Source: Acidobacteriota bacterium (GTDB lineage: Bacteria > Actinomycetota > Acidimicrobiia > ATN3). Taken from it: a DNA stretch of 64,000 nt. The stretch covers positions 70,118-134,117 of the forward strand of contig QEUQ01000001.1 of assembly GCA_003577105.1 (NCBI GenBank). Direction: 5' to 3'. Shown here one piece after another: positions 19,909 to 29,555 of this stretch. The position numbers were made by a program, and so were the translations under genes. How positions within the stretch are numbered: the stretch's first letter is position 1; every line of letters starts with the position of its first letter. Under the pieces are notes generated by a model. That model was given only the letters and a program-made list of their open reading frames with translations, ran no database searches and had not been told where the DNA came from.

Positions 19909-20283
19909 CTAGTCCTCCCCGCGCTTTGCGCCATAGCGAGAGCGCGCCTGCTTGCGGCCACTGACGCCTGCTGCGTCAAGGGCACCACGAATCACCTTGT
20001 AGCGATAACCAGGAAGGTCGCGAACTCGCCCGCCTCGCACCAGTACCATCGAGTGCTCCTGAAGATTGTGCCCCTCGCCCGCAATGTATGCGCCGACCTC
20101 GATCCCGGTCGTTAGGCGAACACGTGCAACCTTTCGCATAGCAGAATTCGGCTTTTTCGGTGTCTGAGTGGCCACGCGGACACACACACCCCTGCGTTGG
20201 GGCGAACCCTTCAACGCCGGGGTCGAAGTCTTCTCGATCTTGCGCTTGCGTCCCTTGCGGACCAGCTGCTGGATCGTTGGCAA
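19909..20283 (-). CDS. rpsL: 30S ribosomal protein S12
   Basis: S12 lies at the decoding centre. The 124-residue protein starts [20 protein letters not shown] and contains [18 protein letters not shown] and [18 protein letters not shown]. The lysines at the streptomycin positions (K in TPKKPNS and in the PGYRYK region) look wild type. The start is TTG at 20283 with GAGAGGA seven bases upstream. The frame stays open to 20562, but that part is unlike S12 and lies in the leader. Confidence 0.97.
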   Translation of the reverse strand: MPTIQQLVRKGRKRKIEKTSTPALKGSPQRRGVCVRVATQTPKKPNSAMRKVARVRLTTGIEVGAYIAGEGHNLQEHSMVLVRGGRVRDLPGYRYKVIRGALDAAGVSGRKQARSRYGAKRGED

Positions 20284-20579
20284 GCCAGATTCCTCTCGTT
20301 TTGCCCTACGCGCGGCGCGCTCAGGCTGTTGCCGTATCGGTTCGTACAAATCCCGCCGGCGGGGTAACACGCGTTTCGTGATCCCGACGGGATACTCGAA
20401 TAGCCTTGCTTGTTTCGACATGACAGCCGGATCGCTCTCAGCTGCCCGCAGCATTTCCTGCCCCTGACGCGAGAATCGGCGCTCGTACCGGTTGCTCGGG
20501 ACGCAGTCGCCGTTTCGTTCACACCCGAGACCACTACCGGAGTGAAATCCGGGAAGCCTCAAGGCCGGGAAATTCGCGG
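20284..20579 (-). other. Long untranslated leader of the ribosomal supercluster
   Basis: About 296 bases lie between the predicted transcription start (near 20579) and the rpsL TTG. Two short GC-rich inverted repeats are visible on the minus strand, around 20353-20364 (CCGCCGGCGG) and 20382-20392 (CCCGTCGGG). No T-run follows either. The frame in line with rpsL is open over most of the region, but its residues do not match any family I know and no good ribosome site precedes its start codons. I regard it as leader, possibly with regulatory RNA structure. Confidence 0.4.
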
Positions 20580-20585
20580 TCTAGC

Positions 20586-20614
20586 AGGTTACATGCTCAC
20601 AATGAGCATGTCAA
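20586..20614 (-). promoter_or_regulatory. Promoter of the rpsL (str-S10-spc-alpha) supercluster
   Basis: Minus strand: a perfect -35 box TTGACA (20614-20609), a 17-base spacer, and a -10 box TAACCT (20591-20586), which fits the TANNNT form common in actinobacteria. It lies about 16 bases beyond the rpoC stop codon and 300 bases before rpsL. The predicted start point is near 20579. Nothing else in the gap matches both boxes this well. Confidence 0.75.
20591..20611. promoter_or_regulatory. Perfect palindrome filling the promoter spacer (candidate operator)
   Basis: Two perfectly complementary nine-base arms, ACATGCTCA (20591-20599) and TGAGCATGT (20603-20611), flank a three-base centre. The palindrome covers the last three bases of the -35 box, the whole 17-base spacer and the first base of the -10 box. 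A dimeric regulator bound here would block RNA polymerase. An alternative is an RNA hairpin at the end of the rpoC transcript, but there is no T-run on either side. Confidence 0.6.
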
Positions 20615-20621
20615 AGCCAAG

Positions 20622-20639
20622 GCCGGCGAATTAGCCGGC
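20622..20639 (-). terminator. Weak stem-loop at the end of rpoC
   Basis: On the minus strand GCCGGC-TAATTC-GCCGGC gives a six-base-pair stem around the rpoC TAA stop codon. The downstream sequence CTTGGCTTTGACA has only a short T-rich stretch, so termination would be inefficient. It may work together with the palindrome 12 bases further on, or have no function. Confidence 0.3.
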
Positions 20640-23600
20640 TTCGTCCTCTACGGATTCCTCGGGTGCGCTCTCTTCGATGACGGCAATCCCGGTAAGTTCA
20701 CCTGAGCTGGGCTCATCGGAAATCTCATCGCCCTCACCTGGCTCAAGGTCTTCCTCGCCACCGATCTTCGCGAGCCATTCGGCGGCATCGAAGCCGATGC
20801 CATCCTCTGATTCCTCTTCCATCGAATAGAACGGAGCACTCGTAATTACGGGAGCCTCTGGCGCGAGAACCTTGACGGCGCGGTAGCGGTTGGTGCCAGT
20901 ACCTGCGGGAATCAGCTTACCGATGATCACGTTTTCCTTGAGTCCGATCAGCTTGTCCGTTCGCCCGGTGATCGCCGCCTCGGTCAGGACCCTAGTGGTT
21001 TCCTGGAACGAGGCCGCCGAGAGCCAGGAGTCAGTCGCCAAACTTGCCTTGGTGATTCCCATAAGGTCAGCACGGCCAACTGCCGGCTCGCCGCCATCTT
21101 CGATGACGCGCCGGTTTTCGTCGCGGAAGGCCTTCGAATCGATCCTGTCACCCGGCAAGAAGTCGGTATCGCCAGACTCCTGGATGACGACTTTGCGAAG
21201 CATCTGCCTGACGATCAGCTCAATGTGCTTGTCGTGAATCGGAACGCCCTGGCTCCGATAGACCTTCTGCACCTCTTCGACGAGGAATTCCTCGACCTTG
21301 CGCTGACCCTGGATCTCGAGGATCTCTTTGGGGTCGCGCGAGCCTTCGGTGATTTGATCGCCGGCCGCGATGGTGTCACCGTCCTTGACGACAAGGGCCT
21401 GACGGCGCGTCACCGGATACTCCTCTTCGGGATCGTCTTTGAGTTCGGGTATCACCTTGACGATCTGCCCACCCTCGTCATCCTTCTCGATCTTGATCTT
21501 CCCGGCATAACGCGAAATCGTCGCCTTACCCTTCGGGGTTCTCGCCTCGAAGAGCTCAACTACTCTCGGAAGGCCGTGAGTGATGTCACCGGCGGCATGG
21601 TGGACGCCTCCGGTATGGAATGTACGCATGGTGAGCTGGGTGCCCGGCTCACCGATTGATTGGGCCGCCATGATCCCGACGGCTTCGCCGAGGTTCACGG
21701 GCTCGCCAGTTGCAAGCGACCTTCCGTAGCAGGATGCGCAAACCCCGTATCGCGAGTCACAAGTAACCACCGAGCGCACTGTGATCTGCTGGAGACCGCG
21801 AGCAACTTGGCTGCCACGCTCTTCCCGGAGATCTGCCATCTCGAGGATCTGGGCCATGACCGCCTTGTCAATGTCGGTCCCGGCCTTGATGACGTTCTTC
21901 TTGTCCTTTGGATCGACGACGTCTTCGGCGAGAGTTCGGCCGAAGATCCGCATCTCGGGACGCTCTGAGTAGGTCTCGAGCACGATCCCGCGGCTCGTGT
22001 TGCAGTCGACCTCCCGAACAATCACTTCCTGAGATACGTCGACGAGTCGGCGGGTCAGATAACCCGAGTCAGCTGTGCGCAGGGCGGTATCCGCGAGACC
22101 CTTGCGGGCGCCGTGTGTCGAAATGAAGTACTCGAGAACCGAGAGGCCCTCCCTGTAGTTGGCCTTGATGGGCCTGGGAATGATCTCACCTTTGGGATTC
22201 GAGACCAGACCACGCATACCGGCAAGCTGGCGAACCTGAGTGATGTTTCCCCTGGCGCCCGAGCCGACCATCATGTTCAACGGATTGAAGGAGTCCTCCG
22301 CGAGAACCTTCTCCATGGCCTGCTGAACTTCCGTGGTCGCAGCTGTCCAGATTTCAATCAGCTCGGCCCGTCGCTCGGACTCGACGATCACGCCGTTTGC
22401 GTAGTCCTGCTGAACCTTGTCAGCCCTGACCTCATATCCCTCGAGGATTTCAGGCTTGCCCGGAGGAGTCTTGACATCCTCCACCGAAATTGTCAGACCT
22501 GACTGGGTCGCGAAGCGGAAGCCGAGGTCCTTGATGCCGTCGAGAGTCCTGGCGAGCTGCGCTTTGCTGTATCGGCCCGCAAGGTCGTCGATTATTACTC
22601 CGAGCAAACGCTTCCGAACCGACTCGTTTACAAACGGATAGTCTGGCGGAAGCGTCGCGTTGAAGAGGACCCGTCCGGCAGTGGTCGAGATTATCGGCGA
22701 GTCGCCGTTGCGCTGCTCAACACCGATCTCCCCCAGTGCCCTACCGGCAAGACGAATTCGAATCCGGTCGTGAACCGCAATCGCACCCGAGTCAAATGCC
22801 GCCATGAGTTCGTCGTAGTTGGCGATCACTCCCTGGTGCTCGGCAACGCCATCGCGCTCCTCGGTCAGGTAGTAAACCCCGATAACCATGTCCTGAGTCG
22901 GGGTCACTATCGGCTGTCCGCTCGCAGGCGAAAGGACGTTGTTTGCGGAAAGCATCAGGATGCGCGCTTCGGCCTGCGCCTCAGCGGAGAGCGGCAAGTG
23001 CACAGCCATTTGGTCGCCGTCGAAGTCCGCGTTGAACGCGGTACAGACGAGGGGGTGAATCTGAATAGCCTTACCCTCGACGAGCTTCGGCTCGAAAGCT
23101 TGAATACCAAGCCGGTGCAAAGTCGGCGCACGATTCAACAAGACTGGGTGCTCTCGAATTACCTCTTCGAGCACATCCCATACTTGTGGACGAGCACGCT
23201 CGACCATGCGCTTAGCGGACTTGATGTTTTGCGCGAGCTCAAGGTCAACGAGGCGCTTCATGACAAACGGCTTGAAGAGCTCGAGGGCCATGCGCCTAGG
23301 AAGACCGCACTGGTGGAGTTCGAGCTGCGGGCCGACGACGATGACCGATCGGCCTGAATAGTCGACGCGCTTTCCGAGCAGGTTCTGACGGAACCGGCCC
23401 TGCTTACCCTTCAACATGTCCGAGAGGGACTTGAGGGCACGATTACCCGGGCCCGTTACTGGCCGACCGCGCCTGCCATTGTCAAAGAGGGCATCGACCG
23501 CCTCTTGAAGCATTCGCTTCTCGTTGTTGACGATGATCTCTGGGGCGCCGAGGTCAATGAGGCGCTTGAGCCGGTTGTTTCGGTTGATAACTCTGCGATA

Positions 23601-24629
23601 GAGGTCATTCAGATCCGAAGTCGCAAAACGCCCGCCATCGAGCTGAACCATTGGGCGCAGATCCGGCGGAATTACCGGAACGGCGGTGAGGATCATGGCC
23701 CTCGGATCATTTCGACCGTCGGCAAACGCTGCGACCACCTTCAGGCGCTTGATCGCGCGCTGCTTCTTCTGGCTCCTGGCCGTCTCGATTGTCTCGCGCA
23801 GCATCGCAGCCTCGGCCTCGAGGTCAAACGAAGAGATCAGATCCCGAATCGCTTTGGCCCCCATGCCGCCGTCGAAGTACTCGCCATAGCGATCCTTCAA
23901 CTCACGCCAAATGTTTTCCTTCTCGACGAGCTGCTTCACGCTCAGCGAGCGAAAGGTGTCGAATACCTCTTCGAGCTCTTCCTGGGACCTATCGGCCTTC
24001 TCCCTGATCTCTTGGAGCTCTCGCTCGGCGCGCTTACGGAGATGGTCGATCTCGCTCTCCCTCGCCCCTCGCTCCTCGGCGGCCTCGATCTCTTCTTCGA
24101 GGCGCTCGAGGCGCTCGTCGATCCGCTCGCCGATTTCGTCCTTGATCTGGCCTAGTTCGATCCTGAGGTTCTCTTCGAGTTCAGGAAGATCCTTGTCACG
24201 TCTCTCAACATCGATGTCGGTGACGATTGAGGCCGCGAAGTAAATGACCTTCTCGAGTTCCTTAGGAGTGATGTTGAGGAGATAGCCGAGGCGCGACGGG
24301 ACACCTTTGAAGTACCAGATGTGAGTTACCGGCGCAGCAAGCTCAATGTGGCCCATTCGCTCACGGCGCACCTTGGAGCGGGTGACCTCGACACCACATC
24401 GTTCGCAAATGATTCCGCGGAAACGGACCCGCTTGTACTTACCGCAGTAGCACTCCCAGTCCTTCGTCGGACCGAAGATCTTCTCGCAGAAGAGCCCTTC
24501 CTTTTCGGGCTTGAGCGTCCGGTAGTTGATCGTCTCCGGCTTCTTGACCTCGCCGTTGGACCACATCTGGATTTGCTCCGCTGTGGCGAGGCCGATCTTG
24601 AGGGTGTCGAAGTTGTTTACGTCGAGCAC
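20631..24629 (-). CDS. rpoC: RNA polymerase beta' subunit
   Basis: Beta' carries the catalytic Mg site and the DNA clamp. The 1332-residue protein has the N-terminal zinc finger ([10 protein letters not shown] ... [11 protein letters not shown]), the catalytic loop [12 protein letters not shown] near residue 533, the second zinc site ([18 protein letters not shown]) and the trigger loop region. Residues ~140-240 form a Glu/Arg-rich coiled coil, an insertion typical of actinobacterial beta'. The end is an acidic tail of about 60 residues. GTG start at 24629 with AGGAG six bases upstream; 55 bases after rpoB. Confidence 0.99.
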   Translation of the reverse strand: MLDVNNFDTLKIGLATAEQIQMWSNGEVKKPETINYRTLKPEKEGLFCEKIFGPTKDWECYCGKYKRVRFRGIICERCGVEVTRSKVRRERMGHIELAAPVTHIWYFKGVPSRLGYLLNITPKELEKVIYFAASIVTDIDVERRDKDLPELEENLRIELGQIKDEIGERIDERLERLEEEIEAAEERGARESEIDHLRKRAERELQEIREKADRSQEELEEVFDTFRSLSVKQLVEKENIWRELKDRYGEYFDGGMGAKAIRDLISSFDLEAEAAMLRETIETARSQKKQRAIKRLKVVAAFADGRNDPRAMILTAVPVIPPDLRPMVQLDGGRFATSDLNDLYRRVINRNNRLKRLIDLGAPEIIVNNEKRMLQEAVDALFDNGRRGRPVTGPGNRALKSLSDMLKGKQGRFRQNLLGKRVDYSGRSVIVVGPQLELHQCGLPRRMALELFKPFVMKRLVDLELAQNIKSAKRMVERARPQVWDVLEEVIREHPVLLNRAPTLHRLGIQAFEPKLVEGKAIQIHPLVCTAFNADFDGDQMAVHLPLSAEAQAEARILMLSANNVLSPASGQPIVTPTQDMVIGVYYLTEERDGVAEHQGVIANYDELMAAFDSGAIAVHDRIRIRLAGRALGEIGVEQRNGDSPIISTTAGRVLFNATLPPDYPFVNESVRKRLLGVIIDDLAGRYSKAQLARTLDGIKDLGFRFATQSGLTISVEDVKTPPGKPEILEGYEVRADKVQQDYANGVIVESERRAELIEIWTAATTEVQQAMEKVLAEDSFNPLNMMVGSGARGNITQVRQLAGMRGLVSNPKGEIIPRPIKANYREGLSVLEYFISTHGARKGLADTALRTADSGYLTRRLVDVSQEVIVREVDCNTSRGIVLETYSERPEMRIFGRTLAEDVVDPKDKKNVIKAGTDIDKAVMAQILEMADLREERGSQVARGLQQITVRSVVTCDSRYGVCASCYGRSLATGEPVNLGEAVGIMAAQSIGEPGTQLTMRTFHTGGVHHAAGDITHGLPRVVELFEARTPKGKATISRYAGKIKIEKDDEGGQIVKVIPELKDDPEEEYPVTRRQALVVKDGDTIAAGDQITEGSRDPKEILEIQGQRKVEEFLVEEVQKVYRSQGVPIHDKHIELIVRQMLRKVVIQESGDTDFLPGDRIDSKAFRDENRRVIEDGGEPAVGRADLMGITKASLATDSWLSAASFQETTRVLTEAAITGRTDKLIGLKENVIIGKLIPAGTGTNRYRAVKVLAPEAPVITSAPFYSMEEESEDGIGFDAAEWLAKIGGEEDLEPGEGDEISDEPSSGELTGIAVIEESAPEESVEDEAG

Positions 24630-24684
24630 CTGGTCTCCTTATTCGTTCGCGTGAAATTCGAATCGCGTGCGCTGAGTTGCGCGC

Positions 24685-27600
24685 TCAGGCCTCCTCGACC
24701 TCGCCGCGCTCCGGCCGACTTATGTCAATACCAAGGTCTTCAGCTGCCTTGAAGACCTCATCGTCAATCTCGCCCATGTCGATCTCCTCGCCGGACGCCG
24801 AAAAGACATCGACGTTCAGGCAAAGAGACTGCATTTCCTTCAGGAGTACCTTGAAGGACTCCGGAATCCCGGGTTCAGGGATGTTTTCGCCCTTGACGAT
24901 CGATTCATAAACCTTGACCCGCCCGTGGACATCGTCTGACTTGATCGTCAGCAACTCCTGCAGCGCGTATGTAGCTCCGTAGGCCTCAAGTGCCCAGACT
25001 TCCATCTCGCCGAATCGCTGCCCGCCAAACTGCGCCTTACCGCCAAGGGGCTGCTGAGTGATCATGGAGTACGGCCCGGTCGAACGGGCGTGAATCTTGT
25101 CATCAACAAGGTGAAGCAACTTCAAGATGTACGCGTATCCGACAGTTATCGGGTGGTCGTACGGTTCGCCCGTGCGCCCGTTGTAAAGAATCGCCTTGCC
25201 GTCAGCCCCGATCAGGCGATCGCCGTCTCGGCCCGGATTCACCGTCTCGAGAACATTGACAATCTGGTCCTCGCGCGCACCGTCAAAAACGGGGCTCGAA
25301 ATCCACGCGGCCGGCGGCGAATTGCCCGGAACGGGATCTGTTGAGATCTGATCCGGACCGTCGGTCCACCCGAAACGGGCGCCCCAGCCAAGATGCGCCT
25401 CAAGTACCTGACCGAGGTTCATTCGGCTCGGAACACCAAGAGGATTCAGAAGGATGTCAACAGGCGTTCCATCTTCGAGGAACGGCATATCTTCGACCGG
25501 CAGGATTCGCGAAATGACGCCTTTGTTCCCGTGGCGACCGGCGAGCTTGTCGCCATCTGAAATCTTGCGCTTTTGCGCCACATAGACCTTGACAAGCTGA
25601 TTGACACCCGGAGGAAGGTCATGGCCTTCATCTCGCTTGAAGACCCTGACGTCGATGACCTTGCCGGATTCACCGTGAGGCACCTTCAGCGACGTGTCCC
25701 TGACTTCTCGGGCCTTCTCTCCGAAAATCGCCTGGAGCAGGCGCTCTTCTGGAGTCAACTCCGTCTCGCCCTTCGGGGTCACCTTGCCGACCAGATAGTC
25801 GCCCGGTTGTACCTCCGCGCCGATCCGAATGATCCCTCGCTCATCAAGATCGGCTAGGAGCTCCGGCGTCACATTGGGGATGTCGGCCGTTATCTCCTCA
25901 GCGCCGAGCTTGGTATCGCGCGCATCGACGTCGTGCTCCTCGATATGAATGCTTGAAAGCATGTCCTCTTTGACGAGGCGCTCGGAAATGACAATCGCGT
26001 CTTCATAGTTGTGGCCTTCCCATGGCATGAAGGCGACCAGAAGGTTCTTACCGAGCGCAAGCTCGCCATGGTCAGTACACGGACCGTCGGCGAGCACGTC
26101 GCCGGCCTTGACTGACATCCCTTCAGAGACAAGAGCTCTCTGATTTATGGAAGTCCCCTGATTCGAACGGCGGAACTTGTGCAACTTGTAGGTCTGAGTC
26201 TTGCCACCCGAATCCGTGACAGTGATCTCTTTGCCGGTAACTGCCGTCACGGTCCCTGCTGCCTCGGAGATGACCACTTCGCCGGCATCTCGCGCTGCGC
26301 GAGCCTCGACACCAGTTCCGATGTAAGGAGCTTCTGATCTAAGCAGAGGGACAGCCTGGCGCTGCATGTTGGCACCCATTAGTGCTCGGTTCGGATCGTC
26401 GTGCTCGAGGAACGGAATAAGGGCGGTTGCCACAGAGACGATCTGGCGAGGCGAGACATCCATGTAGTCCACCTCGCTCGGATCTACATAGTCGATCTCG
26501 CCCTTGCGGCGGCGTACGAGCACGCGACTCTCGATGAATCGGCCCTTCGCGTCGATCGGCGCGCTGGCCTGGGCGATGACGTACTGGTCCTCGAGCTTGG
26601 CCGTCAGGTACTCCACCTCATCTGTGACGACGCCCTTCTTAACCTTGCGATAAGGCGTCTCGATGAAGCCGAGCGGATTGATGCGAGCGTATGTCGCAAG
26701 TGATCCGATCAGACCGATGTTCGGACCCTCGGGCGTCTCGATCGGGCACATGCGACCGTAGTGACTCGGGTGAACGTCGCGGACATCGAACCCTGCTCGC
26801 TCGCGAGATAGTCCGCCGGGGCCCAGAGCGGAGAGACGCCGCTTGTGCGTGACACCGGCAAGCGGGTTGGTCTGATCCATGAACTGCGAAAGCTGGCTGG
26901 TCCCGAAGAACTCCTTGATGGCCGCGACGACAGGCCTGATGTTGATCAGCGTTTGAGGGGTGATCGCCTCGACATCTTGAGTCGTCATGCGCTCACGTAC
27001 CACTCGCTCCATGCGGGAGAGCCCGATACGCACCTGATTCTGGATCAGCTCGCCCACCGAGCGGATTCTCCGGCTGCCGAAGTGATCGATGTCGTCAGTT
27101 TCGTAGATCGTCGGATCCTCGTTGGCATAGAGCTTCACGAGATAGCTGACCGCAGCCAGAATGTCCGACTTTGTCAATACGCCTTCATCTCCTGGAGGCA
27201 TGTCGACTTTGAGAGCCTTGTACTCGTGCTCGAGCTTCTGGTTGACCTTGTAGCGCCCAACTTTCGCGAGGTCGTAGCGCTTTGGATTGAAGAAGAGACC
27301 GTTGATCAGGTTGAGAGCGAGGTCCGGTGTCGGCGGCTCGCCCGGGCGCAATTTGCGGTACATGTCAATGAGAGCGTCTTCAACCGACTCGACATGATCC
27401 TTCTCAAGGGTGTTCTGAATGATTTCAGCACCGCCGAAGAGAGAGAGGATCTCCTCGTCCATGCCGAACCCGAGAGCCTTCAGCAGAATCGTCACGTTCT
27501 GCCGGCGCTTGCGATCGACCCTGACGCCAACGGTGTCCTTCTTGTCAACGTCGAATTCGAGCCACGCGCCACGCGCGGGAATCACCTTGCAGGCGAATAC

Positions 27601-28062
27601 ATCTTTGTCGGCGACCTTGTCATAAGAGACGTCGAAATAGACCCCCGGTGAGCGAACCAGCTGAGACACAACGACGCGCTCGGTGCCGTTGATTACAAAA
27701 GTGCCGTCATCGGTCATCACGGGGAAATCGCCCATGAAGACCGTCTGCTCCTTGATTTCGCCAGTCTCTTTGTTGCTGAAACGTGCAACCACGTGGAGCG
27801 GCCTGGAGTAGGTCCAGCCTTCGTTTCGGCACTCGGCTACCGAGTGCTTTGGCTCATCGAATTTGTGCTTATCGAATTCGAGCGAGAGCGTCGCCGTGAA
27901 ATCCTCAATTGGCGAAATGTCGCGGAGAGTTTCAGCGAGTCCCTCTTCGAGGAAGCGCGCAAACGACTCTCGTTGAATCGCTATCAAGTTGGGTAGGGGC
28001 TGTACTTCGCTCAGCTTGGCGAAGGAAAGTCGTTCGCGGGTCGCAAGACGCGAAGGAGCCAA
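24685..28062 (-). CDS. rpoB: RNA polymerase beta subunit
   Basis: Beta forms one jaw of RNA polymerase. The 1125-residue product is complete: [20 protein letters not shown] at the start, the rifampicin region near residues 385-415 ([20 protein letters not shown], then [11 protein letters not shown]), and the C-terminal part with [20 protein letters not shown]. The rifampicin-contact residues D, H and S (E. coli 516, 526, 531) are wild type, so no target resistance is visible. The TTG at 28062 is chosen because AAAGGAG lies eight bases upstream. GTG at 28071 abuts that site and would add three residues. Confidence 0.98.
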   Translation of the reverse strand: MAPSRLATRERLSFAKLSEVQPLPNLIAIQRESFARFLEEGLAETLRDISPIEDFTATLSLEFDKHKFDEPKHSVAECRNEGWTYSRPLHVVARFSNKETGEIKEQTVFMGDFPVMTDDGTFVINGTERVVVSQLVRSPGVYFDVSYDKVADKDVFACKVIPARGAWLEFDVDKKDTVGVRVDRKRRQNVTILLKALGFGMDEEILSLFGGAEIIQNTLEKDHVESVEDALIDMYRKLRPGEPPTPDLALNLINGLFFNPKRYDLAKVGRYKVNQKLEHEYKALKVDMPPGDEGVLTKSDILAAVSYLVKLYANEDPTIYETDDIDHFGSRRIRSVGELIQNQVRIGLSRMERVVRERMTTQDVEAITPQTLINIRPVVAAIKEFFGTSQLSQFMDQTNPLAGVTHKRRLSALGPGGLSRERAGFDVRDVHPSHYGRMCPIETPEGPNIGLIGSLATYARINPLGFIETPYRKVKKGVVTDEVEYLTAKLEDQYVIAQASAPIDAKGRFIESRVLVRRRKGEIDYVDPSEVDYMDVSPRQIVSVATALIPFLEHDDPNRALMGANMQRQAVPLLRSEAPYIGTGVEARAARDAGEVVISEAAGTVTAVTGKEITVTDSGGKTQTYKLHKFRRSNQGTSINQRALVSEGMSVKAGDVLADGPCTDHGELALGKNLLVAFMPWEGHNYEDAIVISERLVKEDMLSSIHIEEHDVDARDTKLGAEEITADIPNVTPELLADLDERGIIRIGAEVQPGDYLVGKVTPKGETELTPEERLLQAIFGEKAREVRDTSLKVPHGESGKVIDVRVFKRDEGHDLPPGVNQLVKVYVAQKRKISDGDKLAGRHGNKGVISRILPVEDMPFLEDGTPVDILLNPLGVPSRMNLGQVLEAHLGWGARFGWTDGPDQISTDPVPGNSPPAAWISSPVFDGAREDQIVNVLETVNPGRDGDRLIGADGKAILYNGRTGEPYDHPITVGYAYILKLLHLVDDKIHARSTGPYSMITQQPLGGKAQFGGQRFGEMEVWALEAYGATYALQELLTIKSDDVHGRVKVYESIVKGENIPEPGIPESFKVLLKEMQSLCLNVDVFSASGEEIDMGEIDDEVFKAAEDLGIDISRPERGEVEEA

Positions 28063-28140
28063 AGACCTCACTCCTTTGACTTAAGTGGATGCGCGTGGGC
28101 GCGCAGAAGGGCCGGCGAAAAGGGAACATGGCAATCCGCT

Positions 28141-28169
28141 ACATTACCAGGCTTGACAGCGCTGGTCAA
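28141..28169 (-). promoter_or_regulatory. Promoter of rpoBC
   Basis: Minus strand: -35 TTGACC (28169-28164), 17-base spacer, -10 TAATGT (28146-28141), about 80 bases before rpoB in the 130-base gap after rplL. An inverted repeat, TTGAC (28153-28157) and GTCAA (28165-28169) around AGCGCTG, overlaps the -35 box and spacer. This gives rpoBC its own transcription besides read-through from rplJL. Confidence 0.7.
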
Positions 28170-28201
28170 AATGTGTAGCGAGAGTGCCGCCCCGTTAGGA
28201 G

Positions 28202-28588
28202 CTACTTGATCTCGACCGTGCCGCCAGCCTCTTCGATCTGCTTCTTGGCCTTCTCGGCGTCTTCCTTTGCGACCTTCTCGAGAACCGGGCTAGGTGCGGC
28301 TTCGACGAGATCCTTGGCCTCTTTCAAACCTAGGCCGGTGAGTGCGCGGACCTCTTTGATGACCTGGACCTTCTTGTCGCCCTGAGCGGTAAGGACGACG
28401 TCGAATTCATCCTTCTCCTCAGCGGCTCCTCCAGCGTCACCGCCAGCTGGTGCAGCTGCCGCGACCGCTACCGGGGCGGCGGCCGTCACGCCAAACTCAT
28501 CTTCGAACGCCTTCACGAACTCTGAGAGTTCGAGAACCGTCATTGACTTGAAGTGGTCAAGCAGATCGTCAGTCGTCAGCTTCGCCAT
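28202..28588 (-). CDS. rplL: 50S ribosomal protein L7/L12
   Basis: L7/L12 forms the mobile stalk dimers that recruit translation GTPases. The 128-residue protein has the N-terminal dimerisation helix ([20 protein letters not shown]), the Ala/Gly hinge ([11 protein letters not shown]) and the C-terminal domain with [20 protein letters not shown]. Canonical length. ATG at 28588 with GGAG upstream, 11 bases after rplJ. Confidence 0.98.
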   Translation of the reverse strand: MAKLTTDDLLDHFKSMTVLELSEFVKAFEDEFGVTAAAPVAVAAAAPAGGDAGGAAEEKDEFDVVLTAQGDKKVQVIKEVRALTGLGLKEAKDLVEAAPSPVLEKVAKEDAEKAKKQIEEAGGTVEIK

Positions 28589-28599
28589 TTGTTGTCTCC

Positions 28600-29268
28600 T
28601 TACTCAGTTTCTCCGTCAGATTCAGAACTGTCTTCACTTGCGGGCTCCTCTGGCGCCTCGACCTCTTGTGCTTCAGCCTCTGGCGCCTCGGCACCCGCCT
28701 GGTCTTCGACCTCAGGCTCTTCCCCGGGCGGCTCCGCCGGCGGCGGCTCTTCGTCCTCGCGCGCCGAGAGATAGCCCCCGAGGGCGTATCCGAAATTGCG
28801 GATGAGCGCGGATGTCGCCCCGGCCAGCTTGGTCAGCGGAGCTTGCATAGCCCCCGCCATCTTGGCGAGAAGCACCTCGCGAGATTCGAGGTCGGCGAGC
28901 TTTCGTGCCGCCTCTGCGTCAATCACCTCGCCCGAGAGCAGTCCGCCCTTGATGACAAGATCAGGGTTTTCCGTCGCGAATCCGCGCAGCAACTTCGCCG
29001 TCGGAACCGGATCGTCTTCGTAGAAGGCGATGGCAACAGGGCCCTCAAAGAACTCCACTATGTCGGAGTAATTCGAACCTTCAACTGCCAGACGCGCAAG
29101 CGTGTTCTTGACGATCTTCAGTTCGGCACCCTTGTCGCGCAGCTCGCGGCGGAGTCTCTGCATCTCCCCGACACGCAAGCCGCGGTACTCGGTGAGGATC
29201 ACACCACCCGAGTTCTCGAAGCGGGCCTTGATCTCCTCGACCACCGCAACCTTTTCAGGTCTCGGCAT
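28600..29268 (-). CDS. rplJ: 50S ribosomal protein L10 with acidic C-terminal tail
   Basis: L10 is the base of the L7/L12 stalk and, with L7/L12, represses its own mRNA by binding the leader. The 222-residue protein starts [20 protein letters not shown] and has the family core [20 protein letters not shown]. About 50 residues beyond the usual length follow, rich in Glu, Pro and Ala ([20 protein letters not shown]). ATG at 29268 behind GGAGG. Unusually, rplA does not precede it; see the block at 29556-40260. Confidence 0.97.
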   Translation of the reverse strand: MPRPEKVAVVEEIKARFENSGGVILTEYRGLRVGEMQRLRRELRDKGAELKIVKNTLARLAVEGSNYSDIVEFFEGPVAIAFYEDDPVPTAKLLRGFATENPDLVIKGGLLSGEVIDAEAARKLADLESREVLLAKMAGAMQAPLTKLAGATSALIRNFGYALGGYLSAREDEEPPPAEPPGEEPEVEDQAGAEAPEAEAQEVEAPEEPASEDSSESDGETE

Positions 29269-29369
29269 TTCGTTCCTCCGAATGTCGTCTCAAGTCATGC
29301 CGTTCGACAGAACGCGCGAGCGGAGGAAGACAATTGAAGGGGGTCGGTCACAATCGCCGACAGGCCCTG

Positions 29370-29446
29370 CAGTGAATCAACCTCGGCAGGCAGGCACTTG
29401 GCCCCTTAAGCCACGCGACGCGCGGCACCTGCTGTCTCAGGCATGG
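29370..29446 (-). ncRNA. L10 leader RNA (rplJ autoregulatory element)
   Basis: Upstream of rplJ on the minus strand the transcript contains CCTGAGACAGCAGGTG (29441-29426) and, after a variable arm, CTGCCGAGGTTGA (29389-29377). These are the conserved parts of the L10 leader, the kink-turn RNA bound by the L10(L12)4 complex. It starts right at the predicted transcription start and ends about 100 bases before rplJ. Recognition is from memory of the family consensus; a covariance-model search was not run. Downstream, GTCGG...CCGAC (29341-29361 area) could be the control hairpin. Confidence 0.75.
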
Positions 29447-29452
29447 GGCGCA

Positions 29453-29458
29453 AGCATA
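29453..29458 (-). promoter_or_regulatory. Likely -10 box of the rplJL promoter
   Basis: TATGCT on the minus strand (29458-29453) lies seven bases before the first base of the L10 leader RNA. The hexamer 17 bases upstream (GAATTA) is a poor -35 box. The position fits a start of transcription near 29446 and separate expression of rplJL here. Confidence 0.4.
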
Positions 29459-29555
29459 CAACGTTTGCTGATCAGTAATTCCAATCGGCGTGACGGCCGC
29501 CCGCGTGCCGGACGCGCGAGGCGCTCACCCCACCGCATATCCCGGCCGACCTCGC

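Noticed and set aside
20284-20562. N-terminal extension of S12 by 93 residues
   Set aside because: S12 is 124 residues from the TTG at 20283 with a clear ribosome site; the extension has no S12 likeness and no good start.
26860-26960. Possible rifampicin resistance in rpoB
   Set aside because: The residues at the classic resistance positions (D, H, S) are all wild type.
26845-27651. A 268-codon plus-strand open frame
   Set aside because: Antisense to rpoB, with no ribosome site and no recognisable domain.
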